Shown here: positions 55,901 to 64,000 of the stretch, piece after piece | Layout of the letters: every line of letters starts with the position of its first letter | How positions within the stretch are numbered: position 1 is the stretch's first letter | Origin: Cyrtodaria siliqua | Lineage: Eukaryota > Mollusca > Bivalvia > Adapedonta > Hiatellidae | Direction: 5' to 3' | Length of the DNA: 64,000 nt | Assembly: GCA_037043455.1 (NCBI GenBank) | Contig: JAWPHD010010377.1 | Span: 30,280-94,279 of the forward strand | Translations under genes and position numbers: made by a program | The notes under the pieces: generated by a model | Seen by the model: the letters and a program-made list of their open reading frames with translations, nothing else | Databases searched by the model: none | Told to the model about the DNA's origin: nothing

Positions 55901-58328
55901 TGTTGTTGTTTTTGCAGCTTATGAAATGCTGGTGCAGGAAACGGCAGCCAAATATTCTGTCGGAGATTCAGTCACTATTGCAGATATCTGTCTAGTACCA
56001 CAACTGTTGAATGCAAAAAGGTATTAAACTTAATCTGGCATCTTTGAATTGTTGTAGTTGTTCCTAAATGAAATTCATCTTCAATAATTTGAAATTCAAA
56101 ATGGCAGTCACGGGTAAAATTATACTTCAAGTAGAACAGTTTGTAATTACTCCTCCTCAAATATGGCAAGAGGTATTGCTAGAAGACCTTCACAAAAATC
56201 GTAGGCATAGCACATAGCAACATTTTAAGTCAGATGCCTAGACTGCCATGAAACACCCTGATATATAGAGTTTAATTACCATTGTTGAAGTGATACGGGA
56301 AATAATTCACGAGTGAGAGAAGATTCTTGTGATATAGAAACGAGTGCGGTTTCGCACGAGTTTCTATATCGCAAGAATATTTCTCACGAGTGAATTATTT
56401 TCGGTATCACGACAAAAATGGTAATTAAACTATATAATATATATTCTGTGATGAATATCTTTCCAATCGTCTTTTGACACAAGTATTCCTTCTTCTGTCA
56501 CTCCTTTGGCGACAGCGCGGAGTAATATTATGACATCAATTCGTGATGAATATCATGACGTCTGTCGTTTAGTTCATAACATTTGGCTACTGTGCTATCT
56601 TGCGCACTAGGCGAGATAGCACAGTAGAGGAAGGGATATGTTATAGATTTTCTCAAACTGGGAAATTTCTATAATTCATCACAGAATATATAATATACCC
56701 CTTTTAGTATGCTGCTACATGTAAGTGAGGTTATCACATACAGTTATTTTCTTTAATCTCTGTAGAATTGATAATTTCCGCTATCTAGAGCATCTCTATT
56801 TGACTGGTTTATTATGTGGAAGCAGACGTAGTAATAAAAAGTCAATATAAACTTTCTATTTACTTTTCGGCCAATGTTTCAGAACAATCTAAAGCAATTT
56901 TTTTCCTGGTTTTTCAACCAAAATAGTGTATTTGGATTACTAGTATATTTTACTGACAAACTGCTGGATATATTTTCTGTAAATAAGCAGTATAAGAGGT
57001 TTTCAGACTCAGAAAAATATTTTTATTTGAGCAAAAAGTTAGTTACAGTGAAAAAATAAATTAAAAGAAATGCGACCTGAAAAATGAGTTTTCCTGTGAA
57101 AATAACCAAGAGTTACCAGGTGCAATACGTATTTAGTACTTAGCATGCCAAATATACTAAAAGAAATAAGTTTAGCACTTAAATAACATGATAAATCCCA
57201 CTGAGCATAGCACTTAAATAACATGATAAATCCCACTGGGCAAAGCACTTAAATAACATGATAAATCCATTGAGCATAGCACTTAAATAACATGATAAAT
57301 CCCATTGAGCAAAGCACTTAAATAACATGATAAATTCCCTTGAGCATAGCACTTAAATAACATGATAAATCCCATTGAGCATAGCACTTAAATAACATGA
57401 TAAATCCCATTGAGCATAGCACTTAAATAATCATAAATCCCATTGAGCAAAGCACTTAAATAACATGATAAATCCCATTGAGCATAGCACTTAAATGAAC
57501 ATGATAAATCCCATTGAGCAAAGCACTTAAGTAACATGATAAATCCCATTGAGCAAAGCACTTAAGTAACATGATAAATCCCATTGAGCAAAGCACTTAA
57601 GTAACATGATAAATCCCTTGAGCAAAGCACTTAAATAACAAGGCTATGTGCTTCAACCGCCATAAACAATATAATTAACATAATTAACAAGTATATGCAG
57701 GACATTATGTTTAAACGATATCTGCGAAAAAAGTAGCAACATGTTTTAATTTACCTGCTTTACAGAAATTATAATTTCGTTCTTATTTCAATATAAAGGG
57801 AGATAATTTTAAACATTTAAAACTTTGGTTCGTAATTTCATTATAATGATAAGGTTAATGTCAGTTGTTTTTTGCGTTTTTATCACTCTAAACCCAGAAT
57901 AGTAATTTAATAAGTTAAGCCGCTGTTCTTGGTAATATTCTTATATTTAATGCGAAATATGTTGTTTTATATAAAATCCGGAGATAACTCTGATACTTAA
58001 TTTGAATCGCACACATAAGTGAAAAACAAGAACCACCTTCTGACATGCCAAGTTATCACAATGCTTCACATTATAAAATAACCATTTAATTTTTTAGATA
58101 AGGAACACCTTCTAGTACTATAATGAGATGTGAATCTATGTTTGTTTAATATTATAAATTCATTATATTTCTGCGATTTAAGGTGGACATGAGTAAATTC
58201 CAACCATCAACAGGATCTCTGCATCTCTGTCAGAACTGTATGCCTTCAAGGCTGCCGACCCCCTCGTTCAGCCAGATTGCCCGAAGAACTACGTGCCAAG
58301 TAGTATGCAGTCTGTAGTTAGAGTGTAG
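40949..58328 (+). CDS. GSTZ1: Maleylacetoacetate isomerase / glutathione transferase zeta
   Basis: Glutathione-dependent cis-trans isomerase converting maleylacetoacetate to fumarylacetoacetate in phenylalanine/tyrosine catabolism; cytosolic, also mitochondrial in mammals (established). Exons: 40949-40960, 42856-42907, 44464-44531, 45060-45140, 46926-47003, then either 50471-50603 (6a) or 51389-51521 (6b), 55918-56020, 58176-58328. The product is about 226 aa (human 216). Thioredoxin-like N-domain: PILYSYFRSSASWRVR holds the zeta-class S-S-x-S-W motif; the Cys of human SSCSW is Ala here. VPAFVTGD then TQSLAIIDYLED is the glutathione-binding Q-S segment. The C-domain carries GIQPLQN and VGDSVTIADICLVPQ (N-capping D). 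The last exon has a one-base deletion and a damaged acceptor, so the raw sequence does not translate to the stop. Confidence 0.95.
41145..41460 (-). mobile_element. Hairpin-element relative E6, truncated
   Basis: GATCAGCAGAGCTTATGCCG, TGGTGCGGTGTCCATCTGTC then ACTACTCCTCTGAAACTACT, as in E7/E8. Only one hairpin arm remains. It lies in GSTZ1 intron 1. Confidence 0.65.
41460..42410. repeat. Tandem-repeat element, ~140-150-bp monomers
   Basis: Units with GGACGATAACTTGAAACCAT, CATGAAACTTCATAGGTACA, TTTTGGGGTCAGTAGGTCAA near 41650, 41785 and 41930, decaying to 42300. Related in style to the E group. Confidence 0.6.
42856..42907 (+). CDS. GSTZ1: GSTZ1 exon 2 (catalytic serine motif)
   Basis: 52 nt after acceptor TTTGTAG, donor ATTG|GTAAGT. 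Encodes PILYSYFRSSASWRVRI. The two serines of SSxSWRVR bind and activate glutathione in zeta GSTs. Confidence 0.95.
42908..44107. other. GSTZ1 intron 2, nothing firm recognised
   Basis: Contains a short CTCCGGAT-rich stretch (43050-43100). No gene or clear transposon ends seen. Confidence 0.45.
44108..44305 (+). repeat. Rep400 family, diverged 3' half
   Basis: GTGGCTCCAGCTAAAAAGAG, CTGCAGTTC, TTCTAGGCCCATTC, GTGCCATATAACCTTTT. Ends about 160 bp before exon 3. Confidence 0.6.
44464..44531 (+). CDS. GSTZ1: GSTZ1 exon 3
   Basis: 68 nt, acceptor ACTTCAG, donor CAG|GTATGT. Encodes V-LALKSIDYEYKSVHLVKDGG then QQ, matching LALK.IDYE...I.L.KDGGQQ of the family. Confidence 0.95.
45060..45140 (+). 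CDS. GSTZ1: GSTZ1 exon 4
   Basis: 81 nt, acceptor TTGATAG, donor TCT|GTAAGT, phase 0 on both sides. Encodes NTEEFKAVNPMMQVPAFVTG then DATLTQS, containing NPM.QVP and the Q-S of the glutathione site. Confidence 0.96.
45508..45877. repeat. 41-bp minisatellite, nine nearly identical units
   Basis: Unit CGTGTTTGTTGTGAGACACC followed by AGTTCCAAGCACCTACACGAT, nine in a row with only two single-base differences: a recent expansion in GSTZ1 intron 4. Confidence 0.93.
46517..46772. mobile_element. piggyBac-like MITE, copy 2
   Basis: TTAA ends with inverted CCCTAAACCAGCTAAGC / GCGGGTTAAGGG. Internal CATTGTAAACCCAGA and GGGTTTACAATG palindromes occur twice. Confidence 0.8.
46926..47003 (+). CDS. GSTZ1: GSTZ1 exon 5
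   Basis: 78 nt, acceptor TTTACAG, donor AAG|GTATAA, phase 0. Encodes LAIIDYLEDMYPEPSIVPKD then LVKKAK: the end of the thioredoxin fold and the linker. Confidence 0.96.
47050..47330. mobile_element. Foldback MITE (GGGTAATAAAAAAG ends), nested/duplicated
   Basis: ATTTAATCTAGA and GGGTAATAAAAAAGAA at the left (47080 and again 47197) pair with TTCTTTTTTATTACCC and TCTAGATTAAATGAT at the right (47290-47325). Relative at 62580-62920. Confidence 0.7.
47397..47655 (-). mobile_element. tRNA-derived SINE, family S1, full-length
   Basis: Minus strand begins ATCTCCGTGGCTGAGGGGTT (tRNA-like, box A), then box B GGGTTCGATTCCC, then body AAGTGTCGATTCTTACGG, GATGTACAGTACTGGATCTA, TGGGTGGTCTGCCTCCACC, and the tail at 47397. 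Confidence 0.85.
47688..48105. mobile_element. hAT-type non-autonomous element with 8-bp target duplication
   Basis: Ends TAGTGTTGTTCCGATTAATC and CCGATTCCCAACACTA. Flanks CTGTGCAT (47680-47687) and CTGTGCAC (48106-48113) are an 8-bp duplication with one mismatch. CAGTGTTGGGAATCG-like ends and 8-bp duplications are typical of hAT. It has landed inside the first unit of the 47-bp array. Confidence 0.85.
48106..48355. repeat. ~47-bp tandem array split by the hAT element
   Basis: About six units of CACTGTGCATGTGAA, GGATTCTGTTTA, AAATGCTT. A further unit (ATTCTGTTTATAGATATGTT, TTACTGTGCAT, 47656-47687) lies on the other side of the hAT insertion. Confidence 0.8.
48805..48995 (+). mobile_element. 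tRNA-derived SINE, family S1, internally deleted
   Basis: GTCTCCGTGGTCGAGGGGTT, box B GCGGGTTCGAATCCTA, then GGAAAAGTGGGTGGTCGG, and tail CCATACAAACAAACAAAA. The middle block (TCTTACGGATGG...) is missing. Confidence 0.85.
49395..49740. repeat. Element E10, copy 1
   Basis: GCATGGCAGACACTTAGG to the terminal palindrome GTGTTCC/GGAACAC followed by CCTTCTAG. Relative at 50790-51258. Two units of about 155 bp in the second copy. Confidence 0.65.
50471..50603 (+). CDS. GSTZ1: GSTZ1 exon 6a (first of a duplicated pair)
   Basis: 133 nt, acceptor TACAACAG, donor ACTG|GTATGA. Encodes ARAFAEVIASGIQPLQNSKV, LQKIAETPAEQAVWSKFWID and KGMT: the first helices of the C-domain with the zeta-specific GIQPLQN motif. 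It is the same length and phase (0 in, 1 out) as exon 6b, about 67% identical in protein by my count, with no stops. Because 133 is not a multiple of three, only one of the pair can be used per mRNA. Confidence 0.95.
50790..51258. repeat. Element E10, copy 2, between exons 6a and 6b
   Basis: Same start (GGATGGCAGACACTTAGGAT) and same end (AAGTGTTCCATGGAACACCC). With copy 1 it flanks exon 6a in direct orientation, so recombination between such copies could move this exon. Confidence 0.65.
51389..51521 (+). CDS. GSTZ1: GSTZ1 exon 6b (second of a duplicated pair)
   Basis: 133 nt, acceptor TTCTATAG, donor GCTG|GTATGA. Encodes ARALAELLASGTQPVQNLSV, LQKVADTPEGQAAWAKFWID and KGLA. The motif is GTQPVQN where 6a has GIQPLQN, while NLSVL is closer to human than 6a's NSKVL. 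Both splice sites and the frame are intact, so it looks functional. Confidence 0.95.
51603..52408 (-). mobile_element. Hairpin-group element E7 (hairpin end lost)
   Basis: Starts in TTCCGTGGTGCGGTGACCGT, CTGTCTGTCTGTAAC; ends AAGGTCATTGACCTCTTGTT. Monomers (GATTTTCATGAAACTTCACA, CAAGATGGCCACC) recur every ~320 bp, twice 160. Confidence 0.75.
52455..53180 (+). mobile_element. Element A, copy 2, split by a TIR element
   Basis: 52455-52583 and 53101-53180 together match 15158-15364 plus 15600-15640. The interruption 52584-53100 is a separate element. Confidence 0.65.
52584..53100. mobile_element. TIR element with an internal tRNA-like promoter
   Basis: Ends TTTAAAGGGACAATGTCCG and CGGACAGTGTCCCTTTAAA. 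On the minus strand 52735-52845 reads CCGGTTAGCTCGGTCGATAG (box A-like) and GGGTTACGAGTTCAATCCCA (box B-like), with a long stretch in between. Either a SINE captured by a DNA transposon or a composite; cloverleaf not intact enough to call a tRNA gene. Confidence 0.65.
53206..54056 (-). mobile_element. Hairpin-ended element E8, complete
   Basis: Terminal hairpin: arm AGCTCTGCTGATC (53206-53218) pairs with 53224-53236. Then GCGTCCGTCTGTCTGTCTGT, diverged monomers (CATGAAACTTCACAGGAATG; CATGACATGATGTTGGTC), and the far end AAGGTCATTGACCTCTTGTT. Confidence 0.8.
54057..55490 (-). mobile_element. Hairpin-ended element E9, complete
   Basis: Terminal hairpin: arm AGATCACCTGAGCC (54057-54070) pairs with 54074-54088. 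Then GCGTCCGTCGTCCGTCGTTA, six ~164-bp monomers (TTTGTTCAAATGGTGACCCT, TTCTTCTCTGGAAC, ATTTTGCATTTGCTATAAGC), and far end GGGCCATCTTGGCCCTCTTG. It abuts E8 with no gap. Confidence 0.85.
55918..56020 (+). CDS. GSTZ1: GSTZ1 exon 7
   Basis: 103 nt, acceptor TTTTGCAG, donor AAAAG|GTATTA. Encodes A-YEMLVQETAAKYSVGDSVTI then ADICLVPQLLNAK. VGDSVTIAD.CLVPQ is the conserved GST C-domain N-capping and hydrophobic staple region. It accepts the G left by either 6a or 6b. Confidence 0.96.
56275..56432. mobile_element. Foldback MITE
   Basis: AGTTTAATTACCATTGTTGA, TCACGAGTGAGAGAAGATTC, TATAGAAACGAGTGCGG pair with their complements at 56365-56430. Arms of about 75 bp. Confidence 0.8.
56432..56697. mobile_element. 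Second foldback MITE, abutting the first
   Basis: TATATATTCTGTGATGAATA at the left, ATTCATCACAGAATATATAA at the right. Internal GCTATCTTGCGC / GCGAGATAGC palindrome. Confidence 0.7.
57140..57645. repeat. 35-bp minisatellite in GSTZ1 intron 7
   Basis: About 14 units of CACTTAAATAACATGATAAA followed by TCCCATTGAGCAAAG, with AAAG/ATAG variants interspersed. Confidence 0.92.
58176..58328 (+). CDS. GSTZ1: GSTZ1 exon 8 (C-terminus), with a deletion and damaged acceptor
   Basis: Expected start R-FKVDMSKF at 58176, but the sequence before it is TTTCTGCG instead of a CAG acceptor, as if one A were missing. After AAATTC the frame needs CCC but has CC, a second one-base loss. Past it the frame reads PTINRISASLSELYAFKAAD, PLVQPDCPKNYVPSSMQSVV, RV, stop TAG (58326-58328). 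The nearest real AG (58181-58182) would give a stop within three codons. Two single-base losses 25 nt apart in otherwise well-conserved coding sequence suggest assembly error. Confidence 0.88.
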
Positions 58329-59831
58329 AAATTTATTAAAACAGTTTAATCAGATGTGGTAGTGGCATGGGACATCATAATGCAGACAGTAATGTGATTG
58401 GTGCATATATAAGAGGGTCATTCCAGCAGTAATGTGATTGGTTCAGATATATGAGGTCATTCCAGAAGTAATGTGATTGGTGCTGATATATGAGGGTTAT
58501 CCAAGAAGCTATAGTCTATTTAATGCAATAACTCTCACAGTTCTCAACTTATCTCTTTCAAATTTGTCATACACATGACTACAGGAGTTAGTTTTTAATG
58601 GAAAAATCAGAAATGAAGTTTTTATCTAAAAATGACAATATAGTAACTGTTGCCAAACAACGCAAAAATGTTGCCTAGTGACCGTATATACTGTAGACAC
58701 GGATATTAACATGGTTAATATAACATTTCACAGCTGGGTTTGTACTACAACAATAACTCCAGTAAGACAATAATGCATGTGATATTTTTAATCCAATTTA
58801 TAAAAATTTATTTCGAACATTAAATATAGACATTATAACTAAATTGTTGGTTTACAGTCATCATCGCATTATTTAGGTTAACTTAAAGTGCTGCTCAAGC
58901 TGTAGAGAGGGGGAAGGGGAGTGTATACAGGGGAATATTGAGATGTTGGATTACTCTACTCTATACTATCCCAATAGATTAAACATGTTCTAACATTAAT
59001 ATTTCTCCACACACACCACATATATGCAAAACTTTAACAAACTTTCATCCATGGATGAGAAAGTGTCGGAAAACAATGTCATTGTAAAGAATATGACTAT
59101 CAGTTTGATTACCTTAAAGATCTTGTCTGTTTCATGCGCACATTTCAATAGTTAGTTGAGTTATAGAACAAGTCACATTATTTCTGGGATGACACTAGCG
59201 TTCTTATTCTTTAACCAGAATATGCTGTAATAAAATGTGAATGCATACATAAAGACTTGCTGAATCCAGGCACTCTAAGGGCAAGAGGAAGCTGTCGAAC
59301 ACGACACATACTGTCTTGCAAGATCGCTTCAACGATAAGCAGTCATTTCCTACTCAGAAGCCTGGATAACCACAAAAACATATCATACCTGTCATATACT
59401 GAGGTAAAAAAGTTAAGGAAGGTTTATTTAGATGAAACTAATACTGTATGCAAGATATACTGAAATTTGGGAGCTTAACAGCCTGACCCCTACAATCATT
59501 ATTCATTATGTCACGAAGATATTCAAGCGTTATTGATGTGTGTTTAATAAAATATTGTATCAATGGCAGTAGTTTCTCTGACTTTTGCAACCAAAAATGA
59601 TTATTTCCAGGGTGCAACAAAAACTTGCTAAAAAAATTTCCCTCGGTATATCATCATTTACCTTCTGGGAATGTATTGTTCACTCAGTGCATCAAAATAA
59701 AGTGTCACATTAATAAGTGATTTATACCCAGGTGAGATAGAAGGTCTTAAAGGCACTAACCCGCCAAGTAACAGCTACATGACACTATAAAACGTTAATC
59801 AAAGCTAAACGACAGCATGTTGGCGTGTGGT
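58329..59831. other. Downstream of GSTZ1: 3' UTR region and intergenic
   Basis: Holds three ~50-bp repeats (AGTAATGTGATTGG, GATATATGAGGGTCATTCCA, 58390-58500) right after the stop codon. No close AATAAA signal is obvious. Open frames at 59257-59463 and 59438-59620 are unrecognised. Confidence 0.5.
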
Positions 59832-60235
59832 TCCGGGGACCCGTTTGGTTACGGTGGCAAAAATAGTGCCTACTGCAAATCCCATTGGAGGAAAGGCAGA
59901 GGGTAGGACACCCAAATTCATGTTCTTTTATATCATTTTTTGTTCAATGCTCCATTAAAGGTCTCCATCAGATGCCTGCATTGTTTAAGGTGCCATCTCG
60001 CTCAAATTCACAGAGCAGTGGCAGAAAAACTGTATACGTCGCTCCGGCGTAAATGGGGGTGTCTACTAATTAGAATTTTTGCAGCAACTCTGCAGTTCAG
60101 GATGAGAAGGTTATAGCTCTGTTCTCCATATTTTATCTCGATGTACATGGAGGATGAGCCTGGCATGTCATTCCTTTTAGGCGCCATATAACCTTTACAT
60201 GTGTTGGTGTGCCCTAAAAACCCCATTCAATTCAA
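59832..60235 (+). repeat. Rep400 family, near full-length
   Basis: GTTCCGGGGACCCGTTTGGT, CATTGTTTAAGGTGCCATCT, GCAACTCTGCAGTTCAGG, TATTTTATCTCGATGTACAT, GGCGCCATATAACCTTTACA, tail CCCATTCAATTCAA. Confidence 0.8.
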
Positions 60236-60328
60236 AAACTATCGAGTTGTTTCAGTGTCATACACTAATGTATATATGCCAATAAAAGTGTAAGAGTAAT
60301 ACAATGGGTTCTAAATTAATTTAACTTA

Positions 60329-62038
60329 ATTTGACGCTCCAGTTTTGGGCTTTGGCCTGGCTGGTTAAACGCGTTTGTCAATTGTAGTGTAATATATATT
60401 AACTTTATTTGCCTCATCATAGGTCTATGGAGGTTCGAGGCTATCCTCCATTCTATGGAGGTTCGTAGGCCCATCCTCCATAAACCTTACAAATGTATAT
60501 ATATAAATAGTTGCACGTAAGTCTGAAAAGACCCTTGAGCAAATCAATCAAATAGATTTACAATTAAATTGTTTTCGGTCATAGTGGGCAGTGTGACTGT
60601 TATTCTTGTTACCTAATATATAAATATCCTATAAATATACACTACATCAGCATATCTGAAGACAACATGGCAGTCAATCAAATTGTAAACATTCATCCAT
60701 TAATGAGTTATAATTAAAACATATACCCCAGCAGAATATAAACACTTAGCACTCTTTTTTCTTAGACTCGGTTTGTAATATCAGTGAATACATAATATAT
60801 ATACGGAAATAATAAAATAAATCGGTCAATCAAACAATCATAACATTTTTGTTCATCTGCAGCTATATATCCAAGTGTTGCTTGTTATATTTAGACATCA
60901 ACTAAACCATATTTATGAGTTATATGCTTGTTATAATTATAAATTTAAAATACTGTATTATATCTAGACGTATAAGCGCGTTATTATTGGCGAAGAAAAA
61001 AAATATGTATATACTAGCACACAAAGAATTAAAGTGACAAAAAACATAACAACATATCTATATTGTGTCTATAAAGTTTGGACTCTCAAATTATGTAAGT
61101 TAATATCAGGAGAGGACGTTATAGGGAGGAGAAACGGGTTCATATAACACTCTAGTTATCGATTTATATTGTCGCGCTAGAACGCCGCCATTTACTATTT
61201 ATCGATACAGGTAAATCGATCGTAAGCGCGTTACATTGGAAAAGTTAAAATTTCAGCCAACATCTCAAATTAGGCAGTTTTACAGCCCCTTTTTACGGCC
61301 TTCTGTTATAATCAACATCACGAAATTACATTCTTGACAAAGATAAATATGTCTACTATTCACTTTTTGTTATTATTAATGCCTAATATAACCATACTTC
61401 GTATCTCGTTTGCAATAGCTCCACACCATTTTTAATTCTATAAAATTAAAAATTTAGCTGATATCTCAAAAGGCACATTTTCTTCACCTCTTTAAGGCTT
61501 TGTCTTATAATCACCACCATGAAATTACCTTCCTTGACAAGATAAATATGTTTACTATTCACTTTTTGTTATTATTTCTGCCTAAATAACCCGTAGTCTC
61601 GTATCTCGTTTGCAATAGCTATACACTGTCACCATTTTTTATTTGGCGCAGAAGTGGCGCCATCTTTGTTACACGGAACCGTCTGGTAAAATGTGCTTTT
61701 AAACATGCAAACAAATACTCAGCTCTGTATCAGAGGACACAATGTGAAATAATGATTCACTTATGTTTAACATTTAGCACCTTTATGAGTTTGTAGATGT
61801 AAATAATTTATAAGAATTTGCTGTTTTTCACACACTCGCGAAACAACCGGAAGTAGTCATTTTCACGGAGTAGTGAAACACATGCGTGACAACATAAATC
61901 GGCAAAACGAGCCCGTTTCTCCTCCCTATAAACGTACTCCCTGGTTATATATATACCTTGTCGCCCAGTAGGTTTAGAAACGGTGTACACATGTTACTTA
62001 ATTTGGCTGTTGTTAGCGGGATAGCTACTTTAAATGGT
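60329..62038 (-). mobile_element. MITE X, inverted copy with two nested insertions
   Basis: X blocks appear in order on the minus strand: terminal AAAGTAGCTATCCCGCTAAC (62018-62037), the ATAGACACAATAT block (61055-61075), and the CAGCCAGGCCAAAGCCCAAA / TTAAATTAA block (60329-60365). Between them lie inserts 61110-61930 (bounded by TATAGGGAGGAGAAACGGG and its complement) and about 60400-61050. Confidence 0.6.
61355..61640. repeat. Two-unit tandem duplication
   Basis: TAAATATGTCTACTATTCAC, TTTTTGTTATTATT and GTATCTCGTTTGCAATAGCT occur at about 61345-61425 and again at 61540-61625. Lies inside the insert of the MITE X copy. Confidence 0.7.
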
Positions 62039-62077
62039 ATGCTTTTCACTTTGGTATAAATAACTTATTTATGAATG

Positions 62078-62505
62078 CACCCGTGTGGTTACGGGGCACC
62101 CCGTTTGGCTCACGGGGCAAAGAATAGGGCCACTGCAGATCCTTTGGAGGGGTAGGCAGAGGGGTAGAATCCCTCCAAATTCATGTTTCATTTTATCATT
62201 TTATGTTCACTGTTCATTTAAGGTCTTCAATCATGATCCCTGCATTGTTTCAGGTGCTATCTCGCTCGCATCAAAAGAGCAGTGGCAGAAAAACAATAAC
62301 GTGGCTCCAGCGTAAATGGAGTTTCTACGAAAGAATTTGCAGCAACTCTGCAGTTCAGGGTGAGAAGGTTCTAGGCCCATTTTCCATATTTTATCTCGAT
62401 GTACATGAAGATGAAACCTGGCATGTTCATGCCTGTTAGGCGCCATATAACCTTTTCATGTGTTGTGTGCCTTAAAACCCAATTCAATTCCAATTCAATT
62501 AATGA
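62078..62505 (+). repeat. Rep400 family, full-length
   Basis: CCGTGTGGTTACGGGGCACC start, GGAGGGGTAGGCAGAGGGGT, GATCCCTGCATTGTTTCAGG, GTGGCTCCAGCGTAAATGGA, GGCGCCATATAACCTTTTCA, and (AATTC)n tail. Short ORFs inside it are not conserved between copies. Confidence 0.85.
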
Positions 62506-62579
62506 ATATTCACTAGGACTACTGCTTAATTTAAAATCAGGCATGGATCAAGTGCAAACAAGGTTTTATGTGAACACAG

Positions 62580-62920
62580 AATCATCATTTAATCTAGGGT
62601 AATAAAAAAGAAATGAATGAATATTACTAAGGTGTTGTTTGGTGCCATTTGTTGTACTAAAAAAATAATCCTTTCCTATCAAACTGTTGTATTATATGTT
62701 ATGTGACCGCTACTAAGAGTTACTCTATAGAAATGATTACATTTACGTCTCTACGTTTGTCATGCACGCATAACTAACCCCAATGCATGCATAGCTAACT
62801 GGGGTTAGTTATGCGTGCACAGCTAACCCAGGAGAGGTTATGCACATAAAATATATCATACATCAGAAAAGCAACACCTTAGTTCCTTTTTTATTACCCA
62901 AGATCTAGATTAAATGATAA
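62580..62920. mobile_element. Foldback MITE (GGGTAATAAAAAAG ends)
   Basis: ATCATTTAATCTAGGGTAAT and its inverted end TTATTACCCAAGATCTAG. Centre TAACCCCAATGCATGCATAG / CTAACTGGGGTTAGTTATGC palindrome. Confidence 0.75.
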
Positions 62921-62959
62921 ATTCTAGGATCACGTAAAACCCCTGTTTAGCAGGTCTTT

Positions 62960-63385
62960 TGTCAGTGTTTACAGCCCCGTGTGGTTCCCGGGGGCCCCGT
63001 TTGGTGGGGCCACTGCAGATCCCTTTGGAGGGGTAGGCAGAGGGGTAGAATCCCCCAAAAATTCATGTTCATTTTATCATTTTTTGTTCCATCGTTCATT
63101 AAAGGTCTTCATCATGATCCCTGCATTGTTTCAGGTGCCATCTCGCTCACATCAAAAGAGCAGTGCAGATAAAACATAAACGTGGCTCCAGCATAAATGG
63201 AGTTTCTATGATAGAATGTTGCAGCAACTCTGCAGTTCAGAGGGTGAGAAGGTTCTAGGCCCTATTTCCTAATATTTGTATCTTTGAATGTACAATGGAG
63301 GATGAGCCTGGCATGTTCATGCCTGTTAGGCGCCATATAACCTTTCATGTGTTGGTGACCTTAAAACCCAATTCAATTCATTGTT
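62960..63385 (+). repeat. Rep400 family, full-length
   Basis: Third nearly complete copy within 3.6 kb, same order of blocks, same tail. Confidence 0.85.
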
Positions 63386-63567
63386 TACAATTTACCATCA
63401 AATTAGAATAAAACTTTTTGGCAGAGGAATGATTTGTAATAATTATACATATTTTACAATGTTTGCACCATGTGTAACCGAGTAAACATATAATCAAATA
63501 TATATGTGAACGCGAAATAGTTACAACACGGCGACGTGCTTAACTTATATTACACATTTCGTAATCA

Positions 63568-63822
63568 ACAGTTTGTTTGTTTCGGATGGTGTTTTACGTC
63601 ATTTTCAACACATGTAAGGTTATATATGACGGTTGATTTTTTGTGTTCGAGGGCAGACCACCCACTTTCCTGGGTAGAACAGTACAGCTGACACCTCCCG
63701 CCAAGAATCGACACTTCCTCACTTACAAGTTGAGCTCCCCAGTGGGATTTGAACCGCAGCGGTGAGGGGCGAAAGGTTTACACAGTAACGTTATTAACCA
63801 TTTCAGCCACGGAGACGCTCTA
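63568..63822 (-). mobile_element. tRNA-derived SINE, family S1
   Basis: Minus strand: GCGTCTCCGTGGCTGAAATG head, box B GCGGTTCAAATCCCACTGGG, body GGCGGGAGGTGTCAGCTGTA, GTGGGTGGTCTGCCCTC, tail at 63568. Confidence 0.8.
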
Positions 63823-64000
63823 ATCAACAGACTCATGAATATTGAAGTGTATATGCATAATTTGAGTGTAATTGACAAAACTAAACAACATATGAAAAAT
63901 ATTTTGGCAAATAAATATGGTAGTGCTTTTATTTGACATTATTCTGAAAAACATATAAATATTCTCCTTTTGCAGTTCTTAGAATTCCTGAATTATTTGC

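Noticed and set aside
62085..62439. Open frames in the Rep400 copies (also 62979-63179)
   Set aside because: Frames are not preserved between the three copies; repeat sequence.

Overview
This window is AT-rich animal nuclear DNA, most likely from a bivalve mollusc. Genes are split into short exons with GT-AG introns. The introns hold tRNA-derived SINEs, foldback MITEs and tandem-repeat elements ending in hairpins and GACGGACG motifs, of a kind I associate with bivalve genomes. The species is not determined. There is no prokaryotic organisation, CRISPR array or operon.

Two protein-coding genes can be reconstructed exon by exon. On the minus strand, 40678 down to 6262, lies POMT2 (protein O-mannosyltransferase 2): 20 coding exons, phase-consistent, about 794 residues once two one-base insertions are allowed for. 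On the plus strand, 40949 to 58328, lies GSTZ1 (zeta-class glutathione transferase / maleylacetoacetate isomerase): 8 exon positions, about 226 residues, with one exon present twice. The start codons are 270 bp apart, head to head, so 40679-40948 is a candidate bidirectional promoter. POMT2 and GSTZ1 are also head-to-head neighbours in human, so this looks like an ancient conserved pair. Their products act in unrelated pathways (ER O-mannosylation; tyrosine catabolism).

Layout: 1-6261 is repeats downstream of POMT2. 6262-40678 is POMT2, with many transposons in its introns and several tandem arrays that include pieces of its own exons and splice sites. The largest array has 21 extra copies of the 3' end of exon 11 with its splice donor (21231-23393). 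40679-40948 is the shared promoter. 40949-58328 is GSTZ1, with the tandem exon pair 6a/6b (50471-50603 and 51389-51521). 58329-64000 is intergenic repeats.

The strongest leads are: (1) exon-edge tandem arrays in POMT2 that multiply splice sites; (2) a duplicated 133-nt GSTZ1 exon whose phase allows only mutually exclusive use; (3) a group of non-coding elements sharing about 160-bp monomers and end palindromes whose sequence differs between families while pairing is kept; (4) three coding indels and one damaged splice acceptor, all single-base, that look like assembly errors rather than gene decay.
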